Assembly (NCBI RefSeq): GCF_001870785.1 | Contig: NZ_MOLV01000005.1 | Span: 62,001 to 126,000, forward strand | Direction: 5' to 3' | Source of the DNA: Exiguobacterium sp. KRL4 | Lineage (GTDB): Bacteria > Bacillota > Bacilli > Exiguobacteriales > Exiguobacteriaceae | Length of the DNA stretch: 64,000 nucleotides | Shown: piece after piece, positions 43,573 through 51,605 of the stretch | How positions within the stretch are numbered: position 1 is the first letter of the stretch | Layout of the letters: each line of letters starts with the position of its first letter | The notes under the pieces: model-generated | What the model was told of the DNA's origin: nothing | Databases searched by the model: none | Seen by the model: only the letters and a program-made list of their open reading frames with translations | Position numbers and translations under genes: made by a program

Positions 43573-45228
43573 ATGAAAAATAAGATTTCATTTGATTTCT
43601 GGCAAAAGCTAGGAAAAGCGTTAATGGTAGTCATCGCAGTCATGCCGGCTGCTGGAATCATGATTTCGATCGGAAAGTTGATCGGGATGTATGGCGGTGA
43701 TCTTGCGTTCATGCAAACGATTGCAAGAATCGTCGAAGATTTAGGTTGGGCCATCATCACTAACCTCCATGTGCTCTTTGCGGTCGCCATCGGTGGATCG
43801 TGGGCAAAAGAACGTGCCGGTGGAGCCTTCGCTGCTTTACTTGCCTTTATCTTGGTCAACCGTGTCACAGGTGCCATCTTTGGTGTCAATTCAGCGATGC
43901 TTGCCGATCCAAAGGCAACCGTCACTTCATTGCTTGGTTCTGACTTAATCGTGAAAGATTATTTCACTTCTGTTCTTGGTGCACCCGCTCTGAATATGGG
44001 AGTATTCGTCGGGATCATTTCCGGTTTCCTCGGAGCCGTACTGTTTAACAAGTTCTATAACTTCAGTAAATTACCGGATGCCCTCGCCTTCTTTAACGGA
44101 AAACGGTTTGTCCCGTTTGTCGTCATCGGTGGATCAGTCGTTGCAGCATTCGCCTTATCACTCGTCTGGCCGTTCGTTCAAGGGTTACTGAATGACTTCG
44201 GACGCTGGATTGCGACTTCACGTGATACAGCTCCCATTCTTGCACCATTCGTCTACGGAACGCTTGAGCGTCTCCTTTTACCGTTTGGTCTCCACCATAT
44301 GTTGACGGTTCCGATGAACTATACGGAACTTGGTGGTACGTATAAAATCTTAACTGGTGCTGCACAAGGTTCGACGGTCGCTGGTCAAGACCCGCTCTGG
44401 CTTGCCTGGATCACTGATCTCGTCAACTTAAAACAAGCCGGCAACACACAAGGCTACAATGACTTGATCAACAGTGTCGTTCCAGCACGTTTCAAAGAAG
44501 GCCAAGTCGTCACATCACTTGCTTCTTTAATCGGTGTCGCCGTTGCCATGTACATGTCTGTTGACGAAGATAAAAAGAAAGCATATAAACCGGTCTTCTT
44601 ATCTGCTGGTCTTGCTGTCTTCTTGACGGGTGTCACAGAGCCAATCGAATTCATGTTCATGTTCATCGCACCGGTTCTTTACGTCGTCTATGCTGTCTTG
44701 ACGGGAGTCGCCTTTGCGCTGGCTGATGTCATGCATCTTCGGATCCATGCGTTCGGGGCAATCGAATTGTTGACACGGATTCCGCTGATTGCGAAAGCCG
44801 GTCTGATGGGTGACCTGATCCGCTTCATCGGTGTCTGTATCTTCTTCTTTTTCTTGAACTTCTTTACGTTCCGTTTCGTCATCAAAAAGTTCAACTATGC
44901 GACACCGGGTCGTAACGGAAACTATCTCGATGACGTGATCGTTTCTGACGGTGCTCAAGCTACGAACGAAGCTGCTGCGACAACGGATCAATCACAAGCA
45001 GCACGCATCATCGGGTTACTGGGTGGTCAAGCAAACATCGAGGAAGTGGATGCCTGCATGACACGCTTACGTGTCACGGTCAAAGATCCAAGTCTTGTCG
45101 CACCTGAGTCCGATTGGAAATCAAACGGTGCACTGGGTCTTATCCTGAAAAATAATGGTGTGCAAGCCATTTACGGTCCAAAAGCGGATGTCTTGAAATC
45201 TGATATCCAAGATCGAATCGGCGCATAA
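43573..45228 (+). CDS. PTS glucose/maltose-family permease, IICB domains
   Basis: The 551-residue protein has an N-terminal EIIC domain (about 1-430, starting WQKLGKALMVVIAVMPAAGI; PFGLHHMLTVPMNY near 235; GVTEPIEFMFMFIAP near 355). A C-terminal EIIB domain carries the phosphocysteine Cys495 in EEVDACMTRLRVTVK. No EIIA domain is present. Similarity is to MalP/GlvC or GlcNAc-type permeases; the sugar cannot be fixed from sequence. A cre site lies upstream. An AGGAGTGAGACCAC ribosome site precedes the start. Confidence 0.88.
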   Translation: MKNKISFDFWQKLGKALMVVIAVMPAAGIMISIGKLIGMYGGDLAFMQTIARIVEDLGWAIITNLHVLFAVAIGGSWAKERAGGAFAALLAFILVNRVTGAIFGVNSAMLADPKATVTSLLGSDLIVKDYFTSVLGAPALNMGVFVGIISGFLGAVLFNKFYNFSKLPDALAFFNGKRFVPFVVIGGSVVAAFALSLVWPFVQGLLNDFGRWIATSRDTAPILAPFVYGTLERLLLPFGLHHMLTVPMNYTELGGTYKILTGAAQGSTVAGQDPLWLAWITDLVNLKQAGNTQGYNDLINSVVPARFKEGQVVTSLASLIGVAVAMYMSVDEDKKKAYKPVFLSAGLAVFLTGVTEPIEFMFMFIAPVLYVVYAVLTGVAFALADVMHLRIHAFGAIELLTRIPLIAKAGLMGDLIRFIGVCIFFFFLNFFTFRFVIKKFNYATPGRNGNYLDDVIVSDGAQATNEAAATTDQSQAARIIGLLGGQANIEEVDACMTRLRVTVKDPSLVAPESDWKSNGALGLILKNNGVQAIYGPKADVLKSDIQDRIGA

Positions 45229-45253
45229 ACCAAAACAATTAGGGTAAATAACA

Positions 45254-45284
45254 AAAGGTGAAGCTCATCATGAGTTTCACCTTT
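45254..45284 (+). terminator. Terminator after the first PTS gene
   Basis: AAAGGTGAAGCTCA / TGAGTTTCACCTTT stem followed by CTTTATT. Confidence 0.7.
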
Positions 45285-45312
45285 CTTTATTGAAAATCAG
45301 GAGGAACAACAG

Positions 45313-46116
45313 ATGCGATTACTCACGTTAAATTGCCATTCTTGGCAAGAAGAACAGCAACTCGATAAATTGAATCAAATCGTCACGCAAATCATTCAAC
45401 AGGATTACGATGTGATTGCCTTACAGGAAGTCAGTCAGCTGATGGATACACCGATTCTCTACGATAACGTTCGAGAAGATAATTTCGTCTACTTGATTCA
45501 GCAGGCATTGCTCGAACACGGGATGAACTATTCCTTTGTCTGGGACTTTTCGCATATCGGATATGATGCCTACGAGGAAGGTCTCGCCATCCTGACGAAA
45601 CATCCGATCTTAAAATCCGATACGTATTACATCAGCCGGAGTCAAGATACGATGGATTGGAAATCCCGAAAAATCGTCCGGGCGACGATCGATGTCGCAG
45701 GTACCCAGATTACATTCAACTCCTGTCACCTCGGTTGGTGGGAAGATACGGATGAACCGTTCAGCGAACAATTCAATCATTTGATTGCGCGGATGGATCC
45801 CCTCGAATGGACCTTGTTTTTAGGCGACTTCAATAATGATGCGCTCGAGCGTGGGACAGGGTACGATTACATGATGCAGCGTGGACTTCATGATGTCTTT
45901 TTATTGGCACAAGAAACGGTCGGTGTCGAGACCGTCGAAGGAAAAATCGATGGCTGGGAAGAAAATCAAAAAGGTTTACGGATTGATTTAGTTCTGTCGA
46001 ACCGAAAAATTGACGTGGACCGGGTCGGTGTCGTCTTTGACGGCGTCTTCGCCCCTGTCGTTTCCGATCACTTTGGAGTCGAAGTCGATATTTCCATTCA
46101 AAAGGAACCCATTTAA
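45313..46116 (+). CDS. Endonuclease/exonuclease/phosphatase family protein
   Basis: The 267-residue DNase I-fold protein has metal and catalytic residues: LTLNCHSWQ (N-terminal Asn), DVIALQEVSQ (Glu near 40), NSCHLGWWED, LFLGDFNND (Asp-x-Asn near 177) and VSDHFGVEVD (Asp-His near 255). No signal peptide is seen. The substrate could be a phosphodiester or sugar phosphate. Its position just after a PTS permease suggests a linked sugar pathway, but a terminator lies between the two genes. Confidence 0.85.
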   Translation: MRLLTLNCHSWQEEQQLDKLNQIVTQIIQQDYDVIALQEVSQLMDTPILYDNVREDNFVYLIQQALLEHGMNYSFVWDFSHIGYDAYEEGLAILTKHPILKSDTYYISRSQDTMDWKSRKIVRATIDVAGTQITFNSCHLGWWEDTDEPFSEQFNHLIARMDPLEWTLFLGDFNNDALERGTGYDYMMQRGLHDVFLLAQETVGVETVEGKIDGWEENQKGLRIDLVLSNRKIDVDRVGVVFDGVFAPVVSDHFGVEVDISIQKEPI

Positions 46117-46119
46117 CAG

Positions 46120-46148
46120 TTGACAACGCTTTCTTTTCTCCTTATGAT
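46120..46148 (+). promoter_or_regulatory. Promoter of the sucrose operon with overlapping cre
   Basis: TTGACA (46120-46125), 17-bp spacer and TATGAT (46143-46148). The complement of 46121-46134 reads AGAAAGCGTTGTCA, one base off the cre consensus, and overlaps the -35. Confidence 0.8.
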
Positions 46149-46170
46149 GAGGGCAACAAATAAATAGTGC

Positions 46171-46246
46171 GGATTGTGACAGTACGGCTGGCAAGACCGA
46201 TTCAGCATCTCGTTTCTAGAGGTGTTGTTCGGTCTTGCCTTTTTTT
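46171..46246 (+). promoter_or_regulatory. RAT antiterminator and overlapping attenuator terminator
   Basis: 46171-46198 matches the ribonucleic antiterminator consensus of SacT/SacY/LicT regulators (GG-T-TTGT...GGCAAGACC). GGCAAGACCGA (46190-46200) also pairs with TCGGTCTTGCC (46229-46239), followed by seven T. RAT and terminator are mutually exclusive, as in sucrose operons. Confidence 0.9.
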
Positions 46247-46290
46247 GTAGCCTGTCCTCTCTACACGTCTTTCCTGAAGGAGGAATCAGC

Positions 46291-47703
46291 ATGGATTATA
46301 AACAAACAGCGGCACGTGTGCTGGAATTAGTGGGTGGCCGAGAAAACATCATTACAGCAGCCCATTGTGCGACGCGTCTTCGTCTTGTCTTACATGATGA
46401 ATCAAAAGTCGATCAAGCAGCCCTCGAGGATTTAGACGGTGTCAGTGGTGCCTTTTCCAGTTCCGGTCAATACCAGATCATCTTCGGGACAGGGACCGTC
46501 AATAAGGTCTTTGCTGAATTCGCGCCGCTCGCCGGGATAAAGCTCGATGGAGAAGAACCGCTCGATGTCAAAAAAGCAGCTGCTCAAAAATTAAATCCCT
46601 TCGCCCGGCTTGCCCGTGCGTTATCCAATGTCTTCGTGCCGCTGATCCCGGCAATCGTCGCTGCCGGTCTGTTAATGGGACTGCTCGGGATGATCAAAGC
46701 ATTTGGTTGGGTCAGCGGTGACTCAGCAATCGTTCAATTGCTCGATATGTTCTCTTCTTCCGCGTTTATCATCTTACCCATTTTAATTGGTTTCTCGGCA
46801 GCACGTGAGTTCGGAGCGAATCCGTACCTCGGTGCCGTCATCGGTGGAATCATGACCCACCCGTCGTTACTGAATCCATGGACACTTGGGAACAGTGATC
46901 CGGAAGTGATGAAGTTCCTTGGAATGAACATCGAACTGATCGGATATCAAGGAACCGTTTTCCCCGTCCTTCTAACGGTTTGGGTCATGGCTAAGATTGA
47001 ACAACAAGTCCGCAAACGGACACCGGAAACGCTTGACTTACTCGTGACACCGTTCGTGACGATTCTTGTGACGGGATTCCTCGCCCTGATCGTCATCGGT
47101 CCGATCGGAACGTTGCTCGGTAAAGGGATTTCATTCATTCTCGTCTTCTTCTATGAACAATTCTCGGTCGTCGCTGGTCTTTTATTCGGCGGTCTTTACT
47201 CGACGATCGTCATTACGGGGATGCACCACAGTTTCCATGCGATTGAAGCCGGGCTGCTGGCGGATAAGAGTATCGGTAAAAACTTTCTCCTGCCGATCTG
47301 GTCGATGGCCAATGTCGCGCAAGGTGGAGCAGGTCTTGCCGTTTACTTCATGACGAAAAACGTCAAACTAAAAGCACTCGCGCTCCCTTCTGCGTTTTCT
47401 GCTTTCCTTGGCATCACAGAACCTATCATCTACGGGGTGAACCTGCGACTCGGGAAACCATTTATCGGCGGTGCCATCGGTGGTGCCATCGGCGGTGGCT
47501 ATGTCGTCTTGACACAAGTCGCAGCAAACGCTTACGGATTGACGGGCATCCCGATGATTGCAATCGTCGCGCCGCTCGGTGCCTCGAACTTGATCAACTA
47601 TCTTGTTGGTTTTGTGATTGCTGTCGCAACGGCTTTCGTCGCCACTGTTATCCTGATGCGTCTCGATGCACGAAAACAAAAACAGACGGATTTGGCTGCT
47701 TAA
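46291..47703 (+). CDS. scrA: Sucrose-type PTS permease, IIBC domains
   Basis: The 470-residue protein has an N-terminal EIIB domain with phosphocysteine Cys26 in TAAHCATRLRLVLHD, then a linker (about 95-105) and an EIIC domain of the glucoside/sucrose type (FVPLIPAIVAAGLLMGLLG near 115, GGIMTHPSLL near 187, TGMHHSFHAIEAGLL near 330, FLGITEPIIYGVNL near 370). No EIIA domain. Sucrose specificity is supported by the SacT-type control site, antiterminator and fructokinase. The ATG at 46291 follows GAAGGAGGAATCAGC. Confidence 0.88.
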   Translation: MDYKQTAARVLELVGGRENIITAAHCATRLRLVLHDESKVDQAALEDLDGVSGAFSSSGQYQIIFGTGTVNKVFAEFAPLAGIKLDGEEPLDVKKAAAQKLNPFARLARALSNVFVPLIPAIVAAGLLMGLLGMIKAFGWVSGDSAIVQLLDMFSSSAFIILPILIGFSAAREFGANPYLGAVIGGIMTHPSLLNPWTLGNSDPEVMKFLGMNIELIGYQGTVFPVLLTVWVMAKIEQQVRKRTPETLDLLVTPFVTILVTGFLALIVIGPIGTLLGKGISFILVFFYEQFSVVAGLLFGGLYSTIVITGMHHSFHAIEAGLLADKSIGKNFLLPIWSMANVAQGGAGLAVYFMTKNVKLKALALPSAFSAFLGITEPIIYGVNLRLGKPFIGGAIGGAIGGGYVVLTQVAANAYGLTGIPMIAIVAPLGASNLINYLVGFVIAVATAFVATVILMRLDARKQKQTDLAA

Positions 47704-47710
47704 TTAAAAG

Positions 47711-47744
47711 ATGCGACCCCTTGAGAATCCTCTTCGGGTCGCAT
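47711..47744 (+). terminator. Hairpin between scrA and the antiterminator gene (weak terminator)
   Basis: ATGCGACCC/GGGTCGCAT stem with a 16-base loop, without a long T-run; partial termination or message processing is likely. Confidence 0.5.
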
Positions 47745-47805
47745 TTGTCAGTTTTCCTAGTTGAAGGATTAGCCGTATAATACAAGTAGAAAGGAGGTAG
47801 TCAGA

Positions 47806-48654
47806 CTGATCATCTATAAGGTACTCAACAACAACGCCATCGTCACAAAAGAACAAGGTCAGGAACGGATCATCATGGGACCAGGCATTGCTTTCGGTAA
47901 AAAAAAGAAGGATCCCGTCGATCCATCAAAAATCGAAAAAATGTTCATCCCGTCTTTTGAGAATGCCGAACAGTTCAAGGAAATCCTGACGACGACTCCA
48001 CTCGATATCATCGATTTGTCGGAACAGATCATTTCTTATGCAGAAGGCGAACTGAAAACACCTTTTCATGATTACATTCATGTCAGTCTGACCGATCACC
48101 TCGCCCACGCCGTCCGGCTTGCCCGGGAACAATTGGTCGTCCACAATCGGTTGGCGGAAGAAATCCGGTTACTGTATACAGCTGAATATCAGATTGGGGA
48201 ATGGGCAGTCGCCCATATCGAACAAAAGTTAGCCGTTTCATTACCGAAAGAAGAGGCTGCAAATATCGCCCTTCACCTGTACAATGCACGGCAACGGCAT
48301 CCGAACATGGCAACAGCCCTGCAGACGGCTACCTTATTAAATGAACTTCGTGAACAGATCGAAGCTTTTTTTGGTCAGACCATCGAGACGACCTCGATGA
48401 CGTACTATCGTTTTTTTACTCATATGAAACTTGTCCTGGCACGGATTGAACAAGGACAAACGTTACACGACATGGACGACGTCATTTTAGAGGCCGTCAA
48501 AACAAGGTATACCGATGCGTTTCAATGTGCTGAAAAGATGGCAACCTGGCTCGAACAAGAATTACAGACGACGGTTCCGATTTCTGAAGTCGGCTATATG
48601 GCCCTTCATGTCGAACGGATCCGACCTGATTTCGAAAAGGAGCGATTCTTATGA
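47806..48654 (+). CDS. sacT: BglG/SacT-family transcriptional antiterminator (CTG start)
   Basis: The protein of 282 residues starts at CTG 47806, seven bases after AAAGGAGGT. It reads (M)IIYKVLNNNAIVTKE, then RIIMGPGIAFGKKKKD, which is the N-terminal RNA-binding CAT domain. The two PRD domains follow, with conserved regulatory histidines in DYIHVSLTDHLAHAV and YNARQRHPNMA. It binds the RAT before scrA and prevents termination when dephosphorylated. Reading only from the ATG at 47875 would lose 23 residues of the RNA-binding domain. It overlaps the fructokinase gene by four bases. Confidence 0.9.
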   Translation: MIIYKVLNNNAIVTKEQGQERIIMGPGIAFGKKKKDPVDPSKIEKMFIPSFENAEQFKEILTTTPLDIIDLSEQIISYAEGELKTPFHDYIHVSLTDHLAHAVRLAREQLVVHNRLAEEIRLLYTAEYQIGEWAVAHIEQKLAVSLPKEEAANIALHLYNARQRHPNMATALQTATLLNELREQIEAFFGQTIETTSMTYYRFFTHMKLVLARIEQGQTLHDMDDVILEAVKTRYTDAFQCAEKMATWLEQELQTTVPISEVGYMALHVERIRPDFEKERFL

Positions 48655-49586
48655 AAATCTTTAGTTTAGGCGAAGCCCTGATTGATTTAATTCCCTTAGA
48701 CGCAGACAATCTGACCTTCCAAAAAAATCCCGGTGGTGCTCCGGCAAATGTCGCTGTTGGTTTAGCGCGGCTCGGTGCAGACAGCTATTTCCTTGGATCT
48801 GTCGGTGACGATTCGATGGGACATTTCCTAAAAGACACTCTGCATCATTATGGGGTCAAAACGGACCACCTCGTCTTTGATCCGGCGAACAAAACCGGCC
48901 TTGTGCTCGTCACGAATACAACGGATGGTGAACGATCGTTTGAATTCATCAATTCGTATCGCGCCGATATGAGTTTTCACGAAAAAGATTTACCCGCTTC
49001 TTTTGACGAGGCTGATTTGTTGCACATCGGATCGATTTCATTGATTTCCGGTGACTCGGTTAATGCCACTCGTCGCGCGATCGAGATGGCCAAAGCACAG
49101 AATGTCCCCATTTCATATGATCCGAATTTACGGGAATCGTTATGGGCTGATTTAGATGCAGCCCGGTCGACGATTCGTTCCGTTTTACCCGATGCGCAAA
49201 TCGTCAAACTGGCAGAAGAAGAACTGATTTTTTTGACGGGACAGACGAACCTCGATGAAGGAGCTGCTGAACTATTAGCAGAATATCCGATTCGGTTACT
49301 TGCTGTGACACGCGGTTCTGAAGGTTCTCTTCTTTACTCGGACCGCTCCATGGCAGAAATCAATGCGATTTCCGTCGATGCCATCGATACGACAGGAGCC
49401 GGTGACGCATTCATGTCAGGACTTCTGCATCAGTGCGCCATCCGGTCGTTTTCGTTTGACTGGGGTGAAGAAGAATTACAGGACATCGGTCGTTTTGCTG
49501 CGATTTCTGGTGGTCTTGCGGCATCCGTCAAAGGAGCGATGGCCGCCTTGCCGACGCTTGACGAAGTGGCACGACGATTAAATTAA
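48651..49586 (+). CDS. scrK: Fructokinase, PfkB family
   Basis: The 311-residue ribokinase-fold enzyme has GEALIDLIPLDAD (about 7-19), NPGGAPANVAVGLARLGADS (about 26-45, PfkB motif 1), and IDTTGAGDAFMSGLLHQCA (about 247-265, motif 2 with catalytic Asp). It phosphorylates fructose released from sucrose-6-phosphate. It is coupled to the antiterminator gene by ATGA. No sucrose-6-phosphate hydrolase gene is seen in this window. Confidence 0.9.
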   Translation: MKIFSLGEALIDLIPLDADNLTFQKNPGGAPANVAVGLARLGADSYFLGSVGDDSMGHFLKDTLHHYGVKTDHLVFDPANKTGLVLVTNTTDGERSFEFINSYRADMSFHEKDLPASFDEADLLHIGSISLISGDSVNATRRAIEMAKAQNVPISYDPNLRESLWADLDAARSTIRSVLPDAQIVKLAEEELIFLTGQTNLDEGAAELLAEYPIRLLAVTRGSEGSLLYSDRSMAEINAISVDAIDTTGAGDAFMSGLLHQCAIRSFSFDWGEEELQDIGRFAAISGGLAASVKGAMAALPTLDEVARRLN

Positions 49587-49696
49587 TCTTGCCGTGACAC
49601 AGGCAACTTTCCATCATCACACAATAATCGAGTCAAAAGGAATTACTTCTTTTGAATGCGACAAGGAGGCTGACTCAAAAGTTAGTCTCTACAAAG

Positions 49697-49731
49697 ACAA
49701 GGGTAGCAGATTATAATTCTGCCACCCTTGT
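49697..49731 (+). terminator. Hairpin within the left part of the repeat element
   Basis: ACAAGGGTAGCAGA pairs with TCTGCCACCCTTGT (one mismatch), loop TTATAAT, followed by TTGATTTT. It could terminate the sucrose operon. Confidence 0.65.
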
Positions 49732-49844
49732 TTGATTTTAAAAAAGAATCACTCCCTTCACGCAACTCCTACAGGAAAAGCGCCATTTTTTGCGCTGTCT
49801 GAACTACTCCCCGTCAAGTAGACAGGTAAAATAATATAAAATTT

Positions 49845-50708
49845 TTAAACGGCTTGAGCCCTGAATTCCAGCGGACTTAAGCCGTTTAATCGTTTTTGAT
49901 ACCGTAGCTCATTATAAAATCGAATGTAGCGTCGGATTGCATCGTGAAGTTCATCGAACTTCTCGAATGTATGAAGATAGTAGCTTTCACACTTTAGTGC
50001 TCCCCAAAAAGATTCGATTGGACCATTATCGATGCATTTACCGGCACGGGACATGCTTTGTGTGATCCCTGCTTCTTGAGTCATACGATGAAAGGCATTC
50101 GACGTATATTGAAACCCACGGTCACTATGAAGAAGAGGGGAACTACCCGAATCACCATCCAGAGCCAGTTTGAGCGTATCAAAGACGATCTGACTGTTAT
50201 TCGAGCGACTCAGCACGAACGAGCGAATTGATCCATCATACAAATCCAGAATTGCACTTAAATAAGCCTTTTTTGAGACACCGTATTTAAATTCTGTGAT
50301 ATCTGTTAACCATTTCTGATTCGGTTTTTCCGCATTAAATTCACGATTCAGAAGATTTTCCGCCGTTTGTCCGGGTATGATTCTCATATATTTCGGTCGT
50401 GTTCGACGGATGACGCAACGAATGCCGGCGATCCGCATCAAGCGACGAACCCGTTTATGATTAATAGTTCTGTTAAATTGGCGATCTAGATTTAGGACCA
50501 TTCGTTCACATCCATAGATTCCATTTACCGACTCATGAATAGATGTCAGCTCTTCAATGATCATGATATTCTCTTCTTCGCGTACCGTCGGTACACGATT
50601 CAACCATTTATAATAGGCGGCACGGGAGACGTCCGCAAAACGACAGAGGGCGACAATCGAATAGCCAAACTGGTCCGCCAACGATTGTATAGCCTTGTAC
50701 TTATCCAA
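49845..50708 (-). CDS. IS3-family transposase OrfB (DDE integrase domain)
   Basis: The 287-residue product (or the C-terminal part of the OrfAB fusion) has an HTH_21-like start (SRAAYYKWLNR) and a DDE core: LTDITEFKYG (Asp), LHSDRGFQYTS (Asp) and DNGPIESFWGALK (Glu), then the usual YNELRYQKRLNGLSP ending. It probably is expressed by -1 frameshifting from orfA at 50753-50759, because the frame upstream of its TTG codon is continuous with that shift. Confidence 0.93.
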   Translation of the reverse strand: MDKYKAIQSLADQFGYSIVALCRFADVSRAAYYKWLNRVPTVREEENIMIIEELTSIHESVNGIYGCERMVLNLDRQFNRTINHKRVRRLMRIAGIRCVIRRTRPKYMRIIPGQTAENLLNREFNAEKPNQKWLTDITEFKYGVSKKAYLSAILDLYDGSIRSFVLSRSNNSQIVFDTLKLALDGDSGSSPLLHSDRGFQYTSNAFHRMTQEAGITQSMSRAGKCIDNGPIESFWGALKCESYYLHTFEKFDELHDAIRRYIRFYNELRYQKRLNGLSPLEFRAQAV

Positions 50709-50722
50709 ATTTCGAACCTGGT

Positions 50723-51397
50723 CTAATCTCTCCCCCTTTCGAACTCCTCTAGCTTTTTTAAGAACTCATTTTCCATTCGAAGAAGCTCGTTCTCCTGCTC
50801 AACTTTCTTCATCTCGATGGAAAGGCGTTCCACGTCCGTCAGTTCCTCAAAAGGTTTCATACGTCCACGGCCATCCATCAGTCCGTCAATCCCGTTTTTT
50901 TCATACTTTTGAACCCACTTGTAGATTTGTTGGTAGGAGACCCGATGGGTCTTCGCAGTTTCTTTATATTTCTTTCCGTTTTTAAGACAGTCCTTGACTA
51001 TACTGACGCGTTCTTCGAATGTCGTGATTCTTCCTTTGGTCATAGTGGATCGCTCCTTTAGTAATCTGCCTTCACTACGACCATTATAGTTTGAAATCCA
51101 ACGTCTGAGTACGCTCGTACTGGAGATGTTTAGTTTTATGATGACGTCCATGACGGGCTCACCTTTTTCTAGCACGTCGCGCACAGCTCGGTCTTTAAAT
51201 TCTTTGGAATACTTCGTACATACTGATCGTTTCTCCAAAGCTGAGATACCGCCTTGACGATACATCTGTCTCCATCTGAGTAGAGTCGATTGTGTAACCC
51301 CGAAGAGTCTTGCGACTTCCCACAACGTGGACACACCTTCTTCATAGGTTTGGATGGCATCTAGTTTTTCACTAGCGGAACGCTTGAATTTGGACAT
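50723..51397 (-). CDS. IS3-family OrfA (helix-turn-helix protein)
   Basis: The 224-residue protein has two helix-turn-helix regions (LWEVARLFGVTQSTLLRWRQ about 25-44; VSYQQIYKWVQKYEKNGIDG about 154-173) and a C-terminal leucine-zipper-like coiled coil (ENELLRMENEFLKKLEEFER). The slippery A-AAA-AAG (complement of 50753-50759) is in the correct frame (TTA AAA AAG). After a -1 shift, reading continues into OrfB. Confidence 0.92.
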   Translation of the reverse strand: MSKFKRSASEKLDAIQTYEEGVSTLWEVARLFGVTQSTLLRWRQMYRQGGISALEKRSVCTKYSKEFKDRAVRDVLEKGEPVMDVIIKLNISSTSVLRRWISNYNGRSEGRLLKERSTMTKGRITTFEERVSIVKDCLKNGKKYKETAKTHRVSYQQIYKWVQKYEKNGIDGLMDGRGRMKPFEELTDVERLSIEMKKVEQENELLRMENEFLKKLEEFERGRD

Positions 51398-51493
51398 AGA
51401 AAAAAGCTCCTTTCAAAAGTAAACAGTTTTTCTTATTTCAACTGTCTACTTTTTGGGGAGCATATCAGTCAGAGACAGACAAGACCCGCTTTT

Positions 51494-51510
51494 CTGCCTC
51501 AATGAGGCAG
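51494..51510. repeat. Perfect CTGCCTC/GAGGCAG hairpin in the right half of the repeat element
   Basis: A 7-bp perfect stem with AAT loop sits inside a longer imperfect stem (about 51474-51530) with GACAAGACC-like arms. Confidence 0.7.
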
Positions 51511-51605
51511 GAAAACTGGCTTGTGTCTCGCCTGAGGAAAGTGCGTGAAAGAACGAGTGATTCCTTTTTGAGTCAGCCCCCTTGTGTATATTGGGATTCA
51601 CTTTT

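Larger units (their letters stand above)
49800..51467 (-). mobile_element. IS3-family (IS150-group) insertion sequence
   Basis: The element of 1668 bp begins TGAACTACTCCCC and ends in the complement of TGATATGCTCCCC, with terminal inverted repeats of about 35 bp (e.g. AAGTAGACAG conserved on both sides). It has TG...CA ends and a 3-bp target duplication GTC (49797-49799 and 51468-51470). It carries orfA and orfB linked by a -1 frameshift signal. All parts look intact, so it may be active. Confidence 0.92.
49661..51585. mobile_element. MITE-like inverted-repeat element split by an IS3 insertion
   Basis: Left end 49661-49680 (ACAAGGAGGCTGACTCAAAA) and right end 51566-51585 are inverted repeats with 19 of 20 bases identical. 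Without the IS the element is about 254 bp and holds strong hairpins (49697-49731; 51494-51510) and no gene. It is a non-autonomous repeat or a repeat-derived terminator. No clear target duplication was found at its outer edges. Confidence 0.6.

Noticed and set aside
47875-48654. Antiterminator starting at ATG 47875
   Set aside because: This start would cut off most of the conserved RNA-binding domain, and no ribosome site is in front of it.
49845-51397. Broken transposase (two frames)
   Set aside because: The A-AAA-AAG slippery site and continuous -1 frame show normal IS3 frameshift expression, so it is not a pseudogene.
49697-51530. CRISPR-like repeats in the hairpin-rich region
   Set aside because: The repeats are inverted, not regularly spaced direct repeats with spacers.
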